Assembly: GCF_013410955.1 (NCBI RefSeq)
Contig: NZ_JACCCG010000004.1
Span: 310,001-374,000 of the forward strand
Direction: 5' to 3'
Length of the DNA: 64,000 nucleotides
Source of the DNA: Microbacterium sp. AK009
GTDB taxonomy: Bacteria; Actinomycetota; Actinomycetes; Actinomycetales; Microbacteriaceae
In this document: piece after piece, positions 1 to 9,728 of the stretch
Layout: every line of letters starts with the position of its first letter
How positions within the stretch are numbered: position 1 is the stretch's first letter
Position numbers and translations under genes: made by a program
The notes under the pieces: generated by a model
What the model was told of the DNA's origin: nothing
The model's input: the letters and a program-made list of their open reading frames with translations, nothing else
The model's database searches: none

Positions 1-45
1 CGCGCGTCGCAGGCGGCGCTGCGACGCTGGGCCGTCTCGGAGTAG
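1..45 (+). CDS. Possible C-terminal end of a gene entering from the left edge
   Basis: Frame 1 is open from the first base and ends in TAG at 43-45, giving a tail of 14 residues that ends RRWAVSE. It would be convergent with the helicase gene that stops at 51, a tight spacing typical of this genome. Fourteen residues are too few to recognise a family, and a chance open frame of this length is quite possible in DNA this rich in G and C. Confidence 0.3.
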   Translation, partial: RASQAALRRWAVSE

Positions 46-50
46 CCGAC

Positions 51-3000
51 TCAGCCGCGAAGGACGAGGTCGTCCGCGACGTAGTAGAGCGCCACGTCGA
101 TCTGTGACAGCGGAATACCGTGCTTGGCGTGATAGGCGCGACGGTACAGCTCGAGCTGCACCATGCGCTCCTGACGTTCCCGCGCGTTCTTGGGGGGCAC
201 GCCGGTCTTCCAGTCGACGATCTCCACGCGGTCGCCGCGCCGGTACACGGCGTCGAGCTTGCAGATGATGACGTGGGGGCGACCGTCGGGCCCGGTCATG
301 GTGAAGTCGATCTCGGTCTCCACCTCGATCGGCTCGAGGTCGGCCCACTCTGAGGCGAGGAAGCGCTCCTGCAGCCGTTCGAGGCCGGTCGATGCGGCGT
401 CCGTCTCCTCGAGGTCGTCCCAGAGCGCACCGTCGAGGGACGCCGCACGCCCGGTGATCCCCGACCGTCGTTCGACCCACTCGTGGAACATCGTCCCGAT
501 CCGCGTCTGGCGATAGGGGCGCTCCGGGAGCGGCCGCGAGAGCACGTCGGTGGACCCGCCGTCCACCGCGACGAAATCCTTGAACCTCGATGCCGGAATA
601 CGCGTAGGGAGGGGGCCGGCACGGTGTCGTGCACGCGCGCGACGTTCCGCCAGCAGCATCCGCACCTCGTCGTCCGGGGTGACCGGAGGCGCATCCAGTG
701 CCTCCCTCACCAGGCGCGCCGCCCCCTCGACCCGCTCTCGACGCGCCCCGAGCGGATCGATCGGCCACCGGAGGACTCTCCGGTCGCCGTCGAACGGATT
801 GGATTCGAGATCGGGCTCGTCGATCTCGATGCCGAGCGCGTCGGCGATCTCGCGCAGGAACACCCCCGTGGGCCGCGGCCGTTTCGTTCCCGACCAGGGC
901 GAGGCGGTCAACAACAGGTGCTCACGCGCGCGGGTGACGGCGACATAGGCCAGACGACGGTCCTCGTCGAGCTGCCGAGCGCGATGGGCGGCGATGAAGG
1001 CGTCGATCTCGCGTTTGAGGTCTTGCTGAGTGGGGGCGACATCCGCCCGCCAGGGCAAGGGCGGGAGCCATGCCGCATCGCCTCGGAACTTGTAGGGCAG
1101 AACCCCGAAGCCCAGCCACCCCTTGGTGTCCTTCGCGGCGGAGGGCAGTTCGTCGGTGACCATGCGAACGACGGCGACGGCGTCCCATTCCAGGCCCTTC
1201 GATCCGTGGATCGTCAGCAGCTGGACGACGTCGTCTTCAGGGGGCTCTGTCCGAGGCGCGAACTCGTCGACCTTCTCCGCGTGATCGAGCCAGGCCAGAA
1301 GGCTCGCCAACGACCCCGTGTCGTCGGCGGCGAGGAAGGCATGCACCTCGTCGAGGAAGGCCCGCAGCTGCGCGGAGGCGACCCGCATCGGTCCCCGTGT
1401 CTCGTTCGCGGCGAGTTCGATGTCCAGCAGCAGTTCCGCCTCGATCAGGCGGATGAGTTCGGGCAGGGGCGCGCCGGCGGCATGGCGGAGCCCCGCGAAC
1501 ACCGCGCCCGCCTCCTTCAGCCGCGCACGTCCTTCGGGCGTGAAGGCGGCCAGCCAGCCGTGATCCGAGGCGGAACGCACCACGAAATCTAACGCGTCGA
1601 CCAGCGACGCGCGGTCCTCCCCCGCATCGCCGCGGACCCGCTCGGCGACGACATCGTCCAGCGGCTTCAGGGCGGCATCGTGGGTGGCGAGGCGCCGGGC
1701 GAGCTCGCTGAGCGCGCGCAGGTCGGCCAGCCCGATGCCCCACCGCGGACCCGCGAGGAGACGGATGAGGGAGGAGCCGGCGGTGGGGTCGCTGATGACG
1801 CGGAGGGCGCTGACCACATCGACCACCTCGGGGGTGGAGAGCAATCCGCCCAGGCCCAGGATGCGATGCGCGATACCTCGTCGCCCCAGGGCATCCCCGA
1901 AACGCACCATGTGCTTCTTGCTGCGGAAGAGGATGGCGCCGGTGGTGCCGAGGCCCGCGCGGCGCCGCTGGGAGCGCACCCGGCCGAACCACTCCGCGAC
2001 CCGCTCGGTCTCGGCGTCGATGTCCGCCTCCACCGCGATCTCGATCGCGCCCTCCGGGGCGTCGGGCCGCGCGCGGAGCTCGGCTACGGCGACAGGAGAG
2101 CGCGGAGCGAGCGGAGCGAGGACGGCACCCGCGGCGCGCAGGACGTCACGGCTGTTGCGCCAGCTGGTCATCAGCGCGTAGGTGCCGCATCCCGCGTCAC
2201 CCGAGAAGGCGGCGGAGAAACCACCCAGGTTGCCCGAACTCGCTCCGCGCCACCCGTAGATCGCCTGATGAGGGTCGCCCACCGCCATCACCCCGGTGCC
2301 GGCGAACAGCTCGGCCAGGAGGTCGGATTGGATCACCGAGGTGTCCTGATACTCATCGAGGAGGACGACCCGGAAGCGGTCGCGGAGCTCGACGGCCACG
2401 CTGGGGTGCTGTCGGATCACCTCCAGTGCCCCGGCCACCTGGTCGGAGAAGTCGATGACGCCGCGCCGGCGCTTGGCGTCGAGGTACTCCCGAGCGAGAT
2501 CCGCCAGCAGAGCCAGAGCCGACACCCGGCTCTCGGCCTCGGCGACGTCTTTATAGACGGTGACGGAACCCTTGCTGGAGGGTCTATCCAGGACTCCGCG
2601 GAACCGCTCGGGGAACCGGCGCAGCTCATCGAAGTCGACGAGGTTGTCGGCTCCGTCGCGGGCGATGCGCAGCGCAGCATCGACGATGGTGCGCAGGGCC
2701 TCTGGACGATCCTCGAGCCGGGGGTCGTCGGAATCGAGGACCACTCGCCTCATCAGCAGCCAGGCTGCCGACTCCGACAGCACGGCGGTGTCGGTGTCGC
2801 GGCCGATGCGGACCGCGTGCTCGCGGACGATCTGGTCGGCGAAGCTGTTGTACGTCGCGATGACGGGCCGATCGAGAAGGTCGTCGCCCGCACCACCGCC
2901 TCCGCCGACTCCGGCACGCTCCGCGAGCGAGCGGAGGTAGCCCAGTCGGGTCGCCTCGTGCTGCGCATTGTCGGTGGCGAAGAACGTGAGCGCGCCGGAG

Positions 3001-3332
3001 GCGTGCAACTCGGGAAGAAGGGGAAGCAGCCCGGCGGCCTCGAACTCCCCGAGCCGGCGCAGGCGTCGCTGCACGCGCTCGGCCAGTTCCCCCGCCGCCT
3101 TCCGGGTGAAGGTCAGCCCGAGGACCTCGTCGCGACGCACGAAGCCGTTCGCGATGAGCCATACGACGCGACCGGCCATGGTCTCGGTCTTCCCGCTGCC
3201 GGCTCCCGCGACGACCAGCGCGGGACGCAGCGGCGACTCGATCACCGCCACCTGTTCGTCCGTGGGCGCGAACTGTCCGAGCGCAGCGGCGATCGCCGCG
3301 GCCGTCAGACGTGCCGGTCCCGCAACGGTCAC
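51..3332 (-). CDS. adnB: UvrD/RecB-like helicase-nuclease, AdnB-type subunit
   Basis: An SF1 helicase fused to a RecB-type nuclease, 1093 residues, cytoplasmic. Walker A is GAGSGKT at residues 43-49 and motif II is DEYQDT near residue 325. The C-terminal PD-(D/E)XK nuclease carries IVDWKTG near residue 1038. In mycobacteria AdnB is the main motor of the AdnAB heterodimer, which resects double-strand breaks. The start is a GTG whose last two bases overlap the TGA of the upstream gene, so the two subunits are translationally coupled. A lone UvrD/PcrA is excluded by the nuclease domain and by the paired gene. Confidence 0.88.
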   Translation of the reverse strand: MTVAGPARLTAAAIAAALGQFAPTDEQVAVIESPLRPALVVAGAGSGKTETMAGRVVWLIANGFVRRDEVLGLTFTRKAAGELAERVQRRLRRLGEFEAAGLLPLLPELHASGALTFFATDNAQHEATRLGYLRSLAERAGVGGGGGAGDDLLDRPVIATYNSFADQIVREHAVRIGRDTDTAVLSESAAWLLMRRVVLDSDDPRLEDRPEALRTIVDAALRIARDGADNLVDFDELRRFPERFRGVLDRPSSKGSVTVYKDVAEAESRVSALALLADLAREYLDAKRRRGVIDFSDQVAGALEVIRQHPSVAVELRDRFRVVLLDEYQDTSVIQSDLLAELFAGTGVMAVGDPHQAIYGWRGASSGNLGGFSAAFSGDAGCGTYALMTSWRNSRDVLRAAGAVLAPLAPRSPVAVAELRARPDAPEGAIEIAVEADIDAETERVAEWFGRVRSQRRRAGLGTTGAILFRSKKHMVRFGDALGRRGIAHRILGLGGLLSTPEVVDVVSALRVISDPTAGSSLIRLLAGPRWGIGLADLRALSELARRLATHDAALKPLDDVVAERVRGDAGEDRASLVDALDFVVRSASDHGWLAAFTPEGRARLKEAGAVFAGLRHAAGAPLPELIRLIEAELLLDIELAANETRGPMRVASAQLRAFLDEVHAFLAADDTGSLASLLAWLDHAEKVDEFAPRTEPPEDDVVQLLTIHGSKGLEWDAVAVVRMVTDELPSAAKDTKGWLGFGVLPYKFRGDAAWLPPLPWRADVAPTQQDLKREIDAFIAAHRARQLDEDRRLAYVAVTRAREHLLLTASPWSGTKRPRPTGVFLREIADALGIEIDEPDLESNPFDGDRRVLRWPIDPLGARRERVEGAARLVREALDAPPVTPDDEVRMLLAERRARARHRAGPLPTRIPASRFKDFVAVDGGSTDVLSRPLPERPYRQTRIGTMFHEWVERRSGITGRAASLDGALWDDLEETDAASTGLERLQERFLASEWADLEPIEVETEIDFTMTGPDGRPHVIICKLDAVYRRGDRVEIVDWKTGVPPKNARERQERMVQLELYRRAYHAKHGIPLSQIDVALYYVADDLVLRG

Positions 3333-6300
3333 GACGCGCTCACCGCCCCGATGGTATGGATCCGGCAGAGCCCGTGGCTGTGCTCGTCCCGGCAGTGCTC
3401 CTCGTAGGGGGCATGGAAGGACTCGCCGGTCATCACCGTGATCGCCGCGTGGACGCGGGAGAGAAAACCGGCTCGTCGATCGTCGTCGAAAGGCGGCTGC
3501 GTCGGGGTGACGAATTCTTTCTGGGACGTCGGCCGGAGCACGAGGAGCCGCGCGCCTCCGGAAGGCCGGCCCGCCGTCCCGGGGATGGAGCCGGCCTCGA
3601 AGGCCAGCTGATAGGCCGCCAGCTGAGGGTGATCGATGACTTTCGCATCCGTCTGCGGCTCGCTCTTCCCGGTCTTCAGGTCCACGATGACGACGCTGCC
3701 GTCAGCCAGGAGCTCGACGCGATCGATGTATCCCGACAGCACCGCGTGAGCCTTCGCTGCGTCTGCCACGCTGCCGTCCGACGACCCGCCCACGACGAGC
3801 CCGGCAGGGTCCGCGGGGTCGAGGATCAGCGGGATCTCGAAGTGGGGTTCGGCGTCGAGGAGTCTCCCCCCGTCGGCGTCGAACCGATCGAGATAGCGCG
3901 CCAGTCGCCGCACGAGGTCGCGCGCCCGGGCGCGCTCGGCACGCCCCTGCCACGACGCGTCGAACACCAACTCGTGCCAGCGCCGCTCGACCACCTCCCA
4001 GAGGGTGTCCTCGTCGGTGCCCGCAGTGGCGACCTCGAGCGCGGCGTGGATGATCGTCCCGACGCCCGCCGTCGTGCTCCCGGGGTCGCCCCCGAGCTCG
4101 CCGATGAGCCAGTTCAGTTCGCACTCCTCGAGAGTGTGCAGCCGGGACGGCGACACCCGCACCCGCTCGCGCGCCAGATCGCGCAACGGCCCGCTCGACG
4201 TCGGCGGACGCACCCCGTACCACTCCTCCGGTGACGCGCCCGGCACCTCCGCGGCCGCGAGCAAAGCCAACTGCCCGGCTGCGGCGCGCGCGCCGGCGGC
4301 ATCGGCAAGGGCGTCAGGTGTGGTCAGGACGCGACGGTGGAGGGCGACGACACCCCGCAGGCTCAACGGGTGCGCCGACGACGCGGTGGGAACCTCGGGG
4401 TCGGGCAGAAGGTCGAAGAAGGCGCTCGGGCCACGATCGTCATCGTCGACGGCGGTGACCACCGTCCGCGACCGCGCGCGCGACAGCGCACGGGCGAAGA
4501 GGCGGAGTTCATCGTGAAGGGCCGCGCGTCGGCGATCCAGTCCCGCAGCGCCGGGGCCGGATCCTCCCCGATGCTGCGCGGCGTCGGCGAGCCGCCACGT
4601 CTCGAGCAGACTCCCGCGGTGACGGGTGTTCGGCCAGACCCCGTCCTGGACGCCCGCGACGACGACGGTGTCCACATCCAGGCCGAGTGCCGCCGCCGGC
4701 GTCAGCACCGCGACCACGTCGTGCGGGAGCGCGGCATCCAATCTGTCATCGGCCACCGCGCTGTCGAGGATGCCGCGGATGAAGGCGCGCGCATCCCCGT
4801 CGATCGAACGTTCGACGAAGCGCTTGGCCGCCTGGAAGAGCGCGACCATCGCGTCGAGGTCTCGGCCGGCCTGATCGGCGAGGGGACCGTGCCCCTTCGC
4901 CTGCTCCACCCACGCACGCTCCAGACGGCTGCGTTCCCACGCGGTCCACAGCAGCTCGTGGACGGTGGCTTTCTGCGAGACCTGTTCCCGAAGGCGCACG
5001 AGGGTGTCGGCCAGCACGGCGGCGCGGCGGGCCTCGCGGGTGTCGACCAGCTCCCACTCGAGGGGCCGGATCATCGCGGACAGCAGGAGATCGCGCCCCG
5101 ACCTGTCGCCGCCGTCGGCGATCTCCCGATGCCGAAGCCCGGTACGCAGTCTCCGCAGCTCGATGGGGTCGAGCCGGCCGCACACCCCCTCCAGCGCGGC
5201 CGAGACATCATCGGCGGTCCACTCCTCGACAGGCTGGTGCGCTAATTCCACGAGCCGGAGGATGTCACGGACGGCGCGCACCTCCCCCAGCGCTCGGCCC
5301 GCCCCCTGCGAGCGCGCCGGGACCTCCCGCGCTCCCAGTTCGGCCTCGAGCGCGGCGACCTGGCGGCTGTCGTGGGCGATCACCGCCAACTCGTGCCACG
5401 GTACGCCGTCGAGCAGGTGGCGTTCGCGCAGGATCCGCGCGACGGCGTCGAACTCCTCCGCAGCGGACCTCAGCACGAGCGCGCGCACGGACGAGTCCTG
5501 CGCGGTGGGGTCGGGCGCGCGGCGGTGCGCCACGACCCCGACCGCACCGATCCGTTCGACGATGCGGCGTACGGTCTCGCGCTGCGCGCGGGTGCCGCGG
5601 TGGCCCTCCCCGAGCACGTGCACCGTCTTCAGCGAGGCGGCCAGCCGGGCGAAGTTCTCGGGCGACGCGCCCCGGAACGCACCCGCCCCGACGTCCGGGT
5701 CACCGAAGGCCAGCACGGCGACGCCCCGGGCGGCGCAGGCCTCCAGCAGTTCGATCGCACCGAGCGTGAGCTCCTGCGCGTCGTCGACGAGCAGGACGCG
5801 CACCCCGCCGACGGCCGCGCGCGCAGCCCCGGTGTCGCGTGCTCCGCGGACGATCCCGACCGCCTCCCGGACGAGGCCCGCAGCATCGCGATGCGCACCG
5901 CGCATCGCCGCCCGTACGTCGAGGTACTCCCGGAAGAAGGAGGCCAGCGGATGCCACACCTCGACCTCGTGCGTCGAGGCGAGGCGGTCGAGCGCCGCCG
6001 GCTCGACGCCCAGGGTGGTGCATTCGGCGAGGAACGTGCGCACCTCGGTGCGGAACCCCGCCGTCGCCCGGATCTCGGGCCCGAGCCACTCCGGCCAGCC
6101 GCGGGGGCGACCTGCCGCCTCGTCGTCGGCGTCGCCGTCGAGCAGGTCGCGCAGCAGCTGGTCATCATCGCCGCCGGTCAGCAGCTGCGGTGCCTCCCCA
6201 CCGGAGGCCACCTCGGCGGCGCGCACGATCTGGAATGCAAACGACGGCACCGAACGGGCCGGAGCGCCCGAGGTCGCCCGGCCGGCGGCCAGCGACAGGC

Positions 6301-6565
6301 GGTCGCGCAGAAGCGTCGCGGTCTGCCGGGTGGGCGTGAGGACGAGGACCTCATCGGGGTCGGACCCCTCGTCCACCAGTCGGCGGAACCGCTCGATGAC
6401 GGCGCGGGTCTTGCCCGATCCCGGGGCGCCCACCACCACGCCCGAGGCCTCTGCAGGCAGCCCCACCACCGCCGACTGATCCGCATCCAGAAGGGGGGCG
6501 GCGCCGCCGTCGACCCGCACGTCGCCCGGTCCGGGGAGCAGCGCGGGAAGGTCGGTCGAGGTCAC
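3329..6565 (-). CDS. adnA: RecB-like helicase-nuclease, AdnA-type subunit
   Basis: A 1078-residue partner of the downstream gene. A P-loop GAPGSGKT sits at residues 46-53. Motif II reads VDDAQE (near residue 260) instead of the DEXQD of strong motors, in keeping with AdnA being the weaker motor. A C-terminal nuclease motif IVDLKTGK lies near residue 958. Two cysteines nine residues apart near the C-terminus (EHC...GLC) and one earlier (EEC) might bind a metal or cluster; this is only a suggestion. The start is GTG at 6565. The stop overlaps the adnB start. Together the pair would process DNA breaks in place of RecBCD or AddAB. Confidence 0.85.
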   Translation of the reverse strand: MTSTDLPALLPGPGDVRVDGGAAPLLDADQSAVVGLPAEASGVVVGAPGSGKTRAVIERFRRLVDEGSDPDEVLVLTPTRQTATLLRDRLSLAAGRATSGAPARSVPSFAFQIVRAAEVASGGEAPQLLTGGDDDQLLRDLLDGDADDEAAGRPRGWPEWLGPEIRATAGFRTEVRTFLAECTTLGVEPAALDRLASTHEVEVWHPLASFFREYLDVRAAMRGAHRDAAGLVREAVGIVRGARDTGAARAAVGGVRVLLVDDAQELTLGAIELLEACAARGVAVLAFGDPDVGAGAFRGASPENFARLAASLKTVHVLGEGHRGTRAQRETVRRIVERIGAVGVVAHRRAPDPTAQDSSVRALVLRSAAEEFDAVARILRERHLLDGVPWHELAVIAHDSRQVAALEAELGAREVPARSQGAGRALGEVRAVRDILRLVELAHQPVEEWTADDVSAALEGVCGRLDPIELRRLRTGLRHREIADGGDRSGRDLLLSAMIRPLEWELVDTREARRAAVLADTLVRLREQVSQKATVHELLWTAWERSRLERAWVEQAKGHGPLADQAGRDLDAMVALFQAAKRFVERSIDGDARAFIRGILDSAVADDRLDAALPHDVVAVLTPAAALGLDVDTVVVAGVQDGVWPNTRHRGSLLETWRLADAAQHRGGSGPGAAGLDRRRAALHDELRLFARALSRARSRTVVTAVDDDDRGPSAFFDLLPDPEVPTASSAHPLSLRGVVALHRRVLTTPDALADAAGARAAAGQLALLAAAEVPGASPEEWYGVRPPTSSGPLRDLARERVRVSPSRLHTLEECELNWLIGELGGDPGSTTAGVGTIIHAALEVATAGTDEDTLWEVVERRWHELVFDASWQGRAERARARDLVRRLARYLDRFDADGGRLLDAEPHFEIPLILDPADPAGLVVGGSSDGSVADAAKAHAVLSGYIDRVELLADGSVVIVDLKTGKSEPQTDAKVIDHPQLAAYQLAFEAGSIPGTAGRPSGGARLLVLRPTSQKEFVTPTQPPFDDDRRAGFLSRVHAAITVMTGESFHAPYEEHCRDEHSHGLCRIHTIGAVSAS

Positions 6566-6714
6566 CCTTCGACGCTAACCCGGGGCTCCGACAACCACCG
6601 TCACCACACCGACGAGGCGTTCGCCCAGAGCGTTGCCGACCGCGCTCTCCCCCTCAGCCGGTGTCGTAGAGTTGCCATGCGCTCGAGGTCCGAGCGCGAG
6701 AGGAAGGCAGACAC

Positions 6715-6939
6715 GTGGAGATCCGTATCGGTATCGCGAACACCGGCCGCGAGCTCAACTTCGAAACGAGCGAGTCGGCGGCGGACGTGAAGGCGTCGGT
6801 GGCAGCCGCGCTCGATGCCGGCGCGACCCACGTGAGCTTCGCCGACAACAAGGGCAACACATACATCGTGCCCACCGCGGGGCTCGCCTACATCGAGGTC
6901 GGGACCGAGGAGTCCCGCCGCGTCGGTTTCGTCGCCTGA
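6715..6939 (+). CDS. DUF3107 family small protein
   Basis: 74 residues, acidic, no membrane segment. The sequence (start MEIRIGIANTGREL, end ESRRVGFVA) matches the actinobacterial DUF3107 family, which includes the mycobacterial antigen TB9.4. The biochemical role is not known. The start is GTG at 6715, with a purine-rich ribosome site (GAGAGGAAGG) about 6 bases upstream. A TAGAGT hexamer near 6668 could be the -10 element, giving a short leader. From memory, the neighbourhood with adnAB, a ferritin-like protein and a DEAD-box helicase is conserved in mycobacteria. Confidence 0.85.
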   Translation: MEIRIGIANTGRELNFETSESAADVKASVAAALDAGATHVSFADNKGNTYIVPTAGLAYIEVGTEESRRVGFVA

Positions 6940-6949
6940 GGACCCGCCC

Positions 6950-7240
6950 GTGCAGATCCTCCTGGCCTTCATCGCCGGCGCCGCGGTCGGGGTCGCGATC
7001 CACTTCCTGATGCGGGGACGCGACAGCCGCGGAGTGGTGCTCGCCCCGGTGATCGGCGCGGCCGCGTCGGGGATCGTCTGGTCGGCATTGACCTGGTCGG
7101 GCGTGGGGATCGACAATCCGTGGATCTGGCTGAGCGCCCTCGTCGCTCCGGCCGTCGTGACCGCGCCGATCGTGGCCCTGCTCGCTCGTGCTCGCGTCGC
7201 CGCCGACCGGCGGGAACGCGACCGGCTCGGCATCGCCTGA
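6950..7240 (+). CDS. Small membrane protein, unknown function
   Basis: 96 residues with about three hydrophobic segments (near residues 2-18, 28-48 and 57-80) and a basic tail (RARVAADRRERDR) that should lie in the cytoplasm. The GTG start is 10 bases after DUF3107, so the two are probably co-transcribed. No family recognised. It converges on the ferritin-like gene. Confidence 0.7.
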   Translation: MQILLAFIAGAAVGVAIHFLMRGRDSRGVVLAPVIGAAASGIVWSALTWSGVGIDNPWIWLSALVAPAVVTAPIVALLARARVAADRRERDRLGIA

Positions 7241-7270
7241 GCGGCAGCCCGACGTTCAGCGGGTGCGGGC

Positions 7271-7987
7271 TCAGGCAGCGAGGCCCGTGTCCTCCATGCG
7301 CCGTGAGTGCGCCGCCATGAGCGCCGTGAACACCGGTTCGACCCGCTTCTCATCGGAGGCGGCGAGGGTCGTCGGACGCAGGGCGGCGCGCGCGATCAGG
7401 AGGGTGTCGCCCACGAGGCGCCGGCCCCACATCGCCAGCAGGGAACGCCACTCCGGGTCGCTCTGGATCGTCTCGACGACCAGGTCGACGATCGCCTGGC
7501 GGTCATCGTCGGCGCGGAGGATGCGTGCGACCCGCCGTCCCGTCTCGCCGTAGCTCGCTGAGAGCGCGAGATAGAAATCGTCGAGCATGCCGGCGGTGAT
7601 GTGCACCGAGAGCATCGTCTCCTCGGGCCTGACCCCGTGAGTGGCACGGCGGAAGGCGTCGAGCGGCTCCCGGAACGGCAGCATGAGCGAGGTGGGGTCC
7701 TCGCCGCGCTCGCGGATGAGCGCGACCAGCTCCTCGTGCTTGGTCAGCGCCGCGCCCGCGGCCCGCGAGAGCGACTCCTTCTCGGCCAGCGACGGGGTCA
7801 TGGCGATCAACTCGGAGAGTGTCTCGAAGAAGCCGAGCTGCAGGTAGGCCGCCTGCCCCAGGAAAGTGTTGACGTCGGGGGCCAGCTCGGCGAAATCCAC
7901 GCGCCGCGCGTCGCCGAAATCGCCGCGCGACCGCAACGACAGGGTCCGAGCGGTGCCGCGCTGCCGTCGCCAGAACCAGTTCACCAC
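7271..7987 (-). CDS. Ferritin-like (MiaE-2 type) diiron-fold protein
   Basis: 238 residues, mostly helical. It resembles the actinobacterial ferritin-like proteins related to the tRNA hydroxylase MiaE. Candidate metal ligands include the Glu in FFETLSEL, the Glu/His of KHEEL and the later ETIQSDPEW region. A substrate cannot be assigned. An upstream GTG at 7996 also keeps the frame open. I prefer GTG at 7987 because a TAAGGT hexamer (7995-8000) ends 7 bases before it, as at many leaderless genes here. It is divergent from the RNA helicase gene. Confidence 0.72.
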   Translation of the reverse strand: MVNWFWRRQRGTARTLSLRSRGDFGDARRVDFAELAPDVNTFLGQAAYLQLGFFETLSELIAMTPSLAEKESLSRAAGAALTKHEELVALIRERGEDPTSLMLPFREPLDAFRRATHGVRPEETMLSVHITAGMLDDFYLALSASYGETGRRVARILRADDDRQAIVDLVVETIQSDPEWRSLLAMWGRRLVGDTLLIARAALRPTTLAASDEKRVEPVFTALMAAHSRRMEDTGLAA

Positions 7988-7994
7988 GCACGTC

Positions 7995-8000
7995 ACCTTA
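7995..8000 (-). promoter_or_regulatory. -10-like hexamer for the ferritin-like gene
   Basis: TAAGGT on the minus strand, 7 bases before GTG 7987. This fits a leaderless transcript and decides the start over GTG 7996, which lies inside the hexamer. No good -35 was seen. Confidence 0.45.
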
Positions 8001-8013
8001 CCGTCGCGGCTCG

Positions 8014-8087
8014 CCGCCGAGAGGCCTTCGGCGGGCTCCCTGCCGTCGCCGGGTATCCTGGGACGCGTTCCGGCATCGGATCGGAAC
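8014..8087 (+). promoter_or_regulatory. Leader region of the DEAD-box helicase with two hairpins
   Basis: The 188-base gap before the helicase start holds two inverted repeats: CCGCCGA/TCGGCGG (8014-8034) and GTTCCG/CGGAAC (8067-8087). A TATCCT hexamer at 8054-8059 could be a -10, which would put the second hairpin in the mRNA leader. Structured leaders are known for some cold-inducible RNA helicases; a link here is only an inference. Confidence 0.3.
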
Positions 8088-8175
8088 CCCCGCGCCTGCG
8101 GTCGACGAAGGGCGTGGATCCATCACGCGGCCCGCCCGCCCCATTCGGGCCCCTTCGACAGACAGGCATGACATC

Positions 8176-9639
8176 GTGACGACTTTCGCCGAACTCGGCG
8201 TCGATCAGGACATCGTCGACGCGCTCTCCGCGCGCGGCATCATCGACTCGTTCCCCATCCAGGAGCAGACCATCCCCCTCGGCCTCCCCGGCCAGGACAT
8301 CATCGGACAGGCCAAGACGGGCACCGGCAAGACCTTCGGCTTCGGCATTCCCGTCGTGCAGCGTCTGGGGCTCGATCCCGCTCCGGGCGTGAAGGCCCTG
8401 ATCGTCGTCCCGACCCGTGAGCTGGCGGTGCAGGTCTACGAGGACATCGACATGCTGACGCAGAACCGCTCGACCTCGGTCGTGGCGATCTACGGCGGGA
8501 AGGCCTACGAGGGCCAGATCGAGCAGCTGCAGGCGGGCGCGCAGATCGTCGTGGGAACTCCGGGGCGGTTGATCGATCTCGCCGGTCAGCGCCTTCTCGA
8601 TCTCTCCGGCGCGACCGAGGTCGTCCTCGACGAAGCCGACAAGATGCTCGACCTGGGCTTCCTCCCCGACATCGAGAAGATCTTCCAGAAGCTGCCCGCC
8701 GTGCGCCATACCCAGCTCTTCTCGGCCACGATGCCGGGGCCCATCGTGACCCTCGCACGGCGCTTCATGTCCAATCCCATCCACATCCGGGCCAACGACC
8801 CCGACGAGGGTCTCACCCAGGCCAACATCAACCACCTCGTGTACCGGGCGCACTCGCTGGACAAGGACGAGGTCATCGCCCGCATCCTGCAGGCGGAGGG
8901 ACGCGGCAAGACCGTCATCTTCACCCGCACCAAGCGCGCCGCCCAGAGGCTCGTCGACGAGCTCGGCGACCGCGGGTTCTCGGTGGTCGCGGTGCACGGC
9001 GACATGAGCCAGGAGGCCCGGGAGAGGTCGATGGCGGCGTTCAAGGCGGGGAAGAAGGAGATCCTGATCGCCACCGATGTGGCTGCCCGCGGCATCGACG
9101 TCGACGACGTCACCCACGTCATCAATCACACGATCCCCGACGATGAGAAGACGTACCTGCATCGCGCGGGCCGCACCGGCCGCGCCGGCAAGACCGGCAT
9201 CGCCGTCACTTTCGTCGACTGGGAGGACCTGCACAAGTGGGCGCTGATCAATCGTGCCCTGGAGTTCGGCCAGCCCGAGCCTCGTGAGACGTACTCCTCC
9301 AGCCCTCACCTCTTCGAGGATCTGGGCATCCCCGCGGGAGTGCGCGGCCGGCTCACCAGCGCGCCGCGCGCCGAGACGGCGAAGGCCTCCGGCGCCGCGT
9401 CCGATCGGTCGGGTCGCTCCGATGCACCCCGACGACGTCGCCGGCGCAGCGAGGGCACGACGACCTCCGACGCCGCGAGCGTGGTGGCCGAGCACGGTGC
9501 CGAACACGCTGCCGAGCCCGGCGGCCAGGGCACGCACGACGGCAGCGGCAAGGAGCACCACGACGGCAACGCCGCGCCCGCGCGCCGTCGGCGCCGCCGC
9601 CGGGCGCCGCGCACCGGCGGCGCACCGACGGTGGGCTGA
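8176..9639 (+). CDS. DEAD-box ATP-dependent RNA helicase
   Basis: 487 residues. A Q-motif (FPIQEQ) is followed by AKTGTGKT (46-53), DEAD (about 153-156), SAT (about 183) and HRAGRTGR (about 329-336), so both RecA-like lobes are complete. The last 80 residues are a low-complexity tail with several Arg clusters (PRRRRRR, RRRRRRRAPR) typical of RNA-binding extensions. Likely roles are ribosome assembly or RNA decay. The start is GTG at 8176; an ATG at 8168 is out of frame. It is an RhlE/CshA-type protein, but I cannot separate these subfamilies by eye. Confidence 0.9.
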   Translation: MTTFAELGVDQDIVDALSARGIIDSFPIQEQTIPLGLPGQDIIGQAKTGTGKTFGFGIPVVQRLGLDPAPGVKALIVVPTRELAVQVYEDIDMLTQNRSTSVVAIYGGKAYEGQIEQLQAGAQIVVGTPGRLIDLAGQRLLDLSGATEVVLDEADKMLDLGFLPDIEKIFQKLPAVRHTQLFSATMPGPIVTLARRFMSNPIHIRANDPDEGLTQANINHLVYRAHSLDKDEVIARILQAEGRGKTVIFTRTKRAAQRLVDELGDRGFSVVAVHGDMSQEARERSMAAFKAGKKEILIATDVAARGIDVDDVTHVINHTIPDDEKTYLHRAGRTGRAGKTGIAVTFVDWEDLHKWALINRALEFGQPEPRETYSSSPHLFEDLGIPAGVRGRLTSAPRAETAKASGAASDRSGRSDAPRRRRRRSEGTTTSDAASVVAEHGAEHAAEPGGQGTHDGSGKEHHDGNAAPARRRRRRRAPRTGGAPTVG

Positions 9640-9670
9640 CACCGTTCCCACGGCGGCGCCGCTCGAGCGA

Positions 9671-9676
9671 TATGGT
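9671..9676 (+). promoter_or_regulatory. -10-like hexamer for the SHOCT membrane protein
   Basis: TATGGT overlaps the upstream ATG 9672. This implies a transcript starting near 9683 and translation from GTG 9729. Confidence 0.35.
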
Positions 9677-9728
9677 GAGCGTGACGACGCAGAACGCGGC
9701 GCCTCACCTCGCTACGAAAGGCACGACC

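Noticed and set aside
1680..3407. A 575-codon open frame antisense to adnB
   Set aside because: Shadow of the helicase gene; composition is typical of reverse frames in GC-rich DNA.
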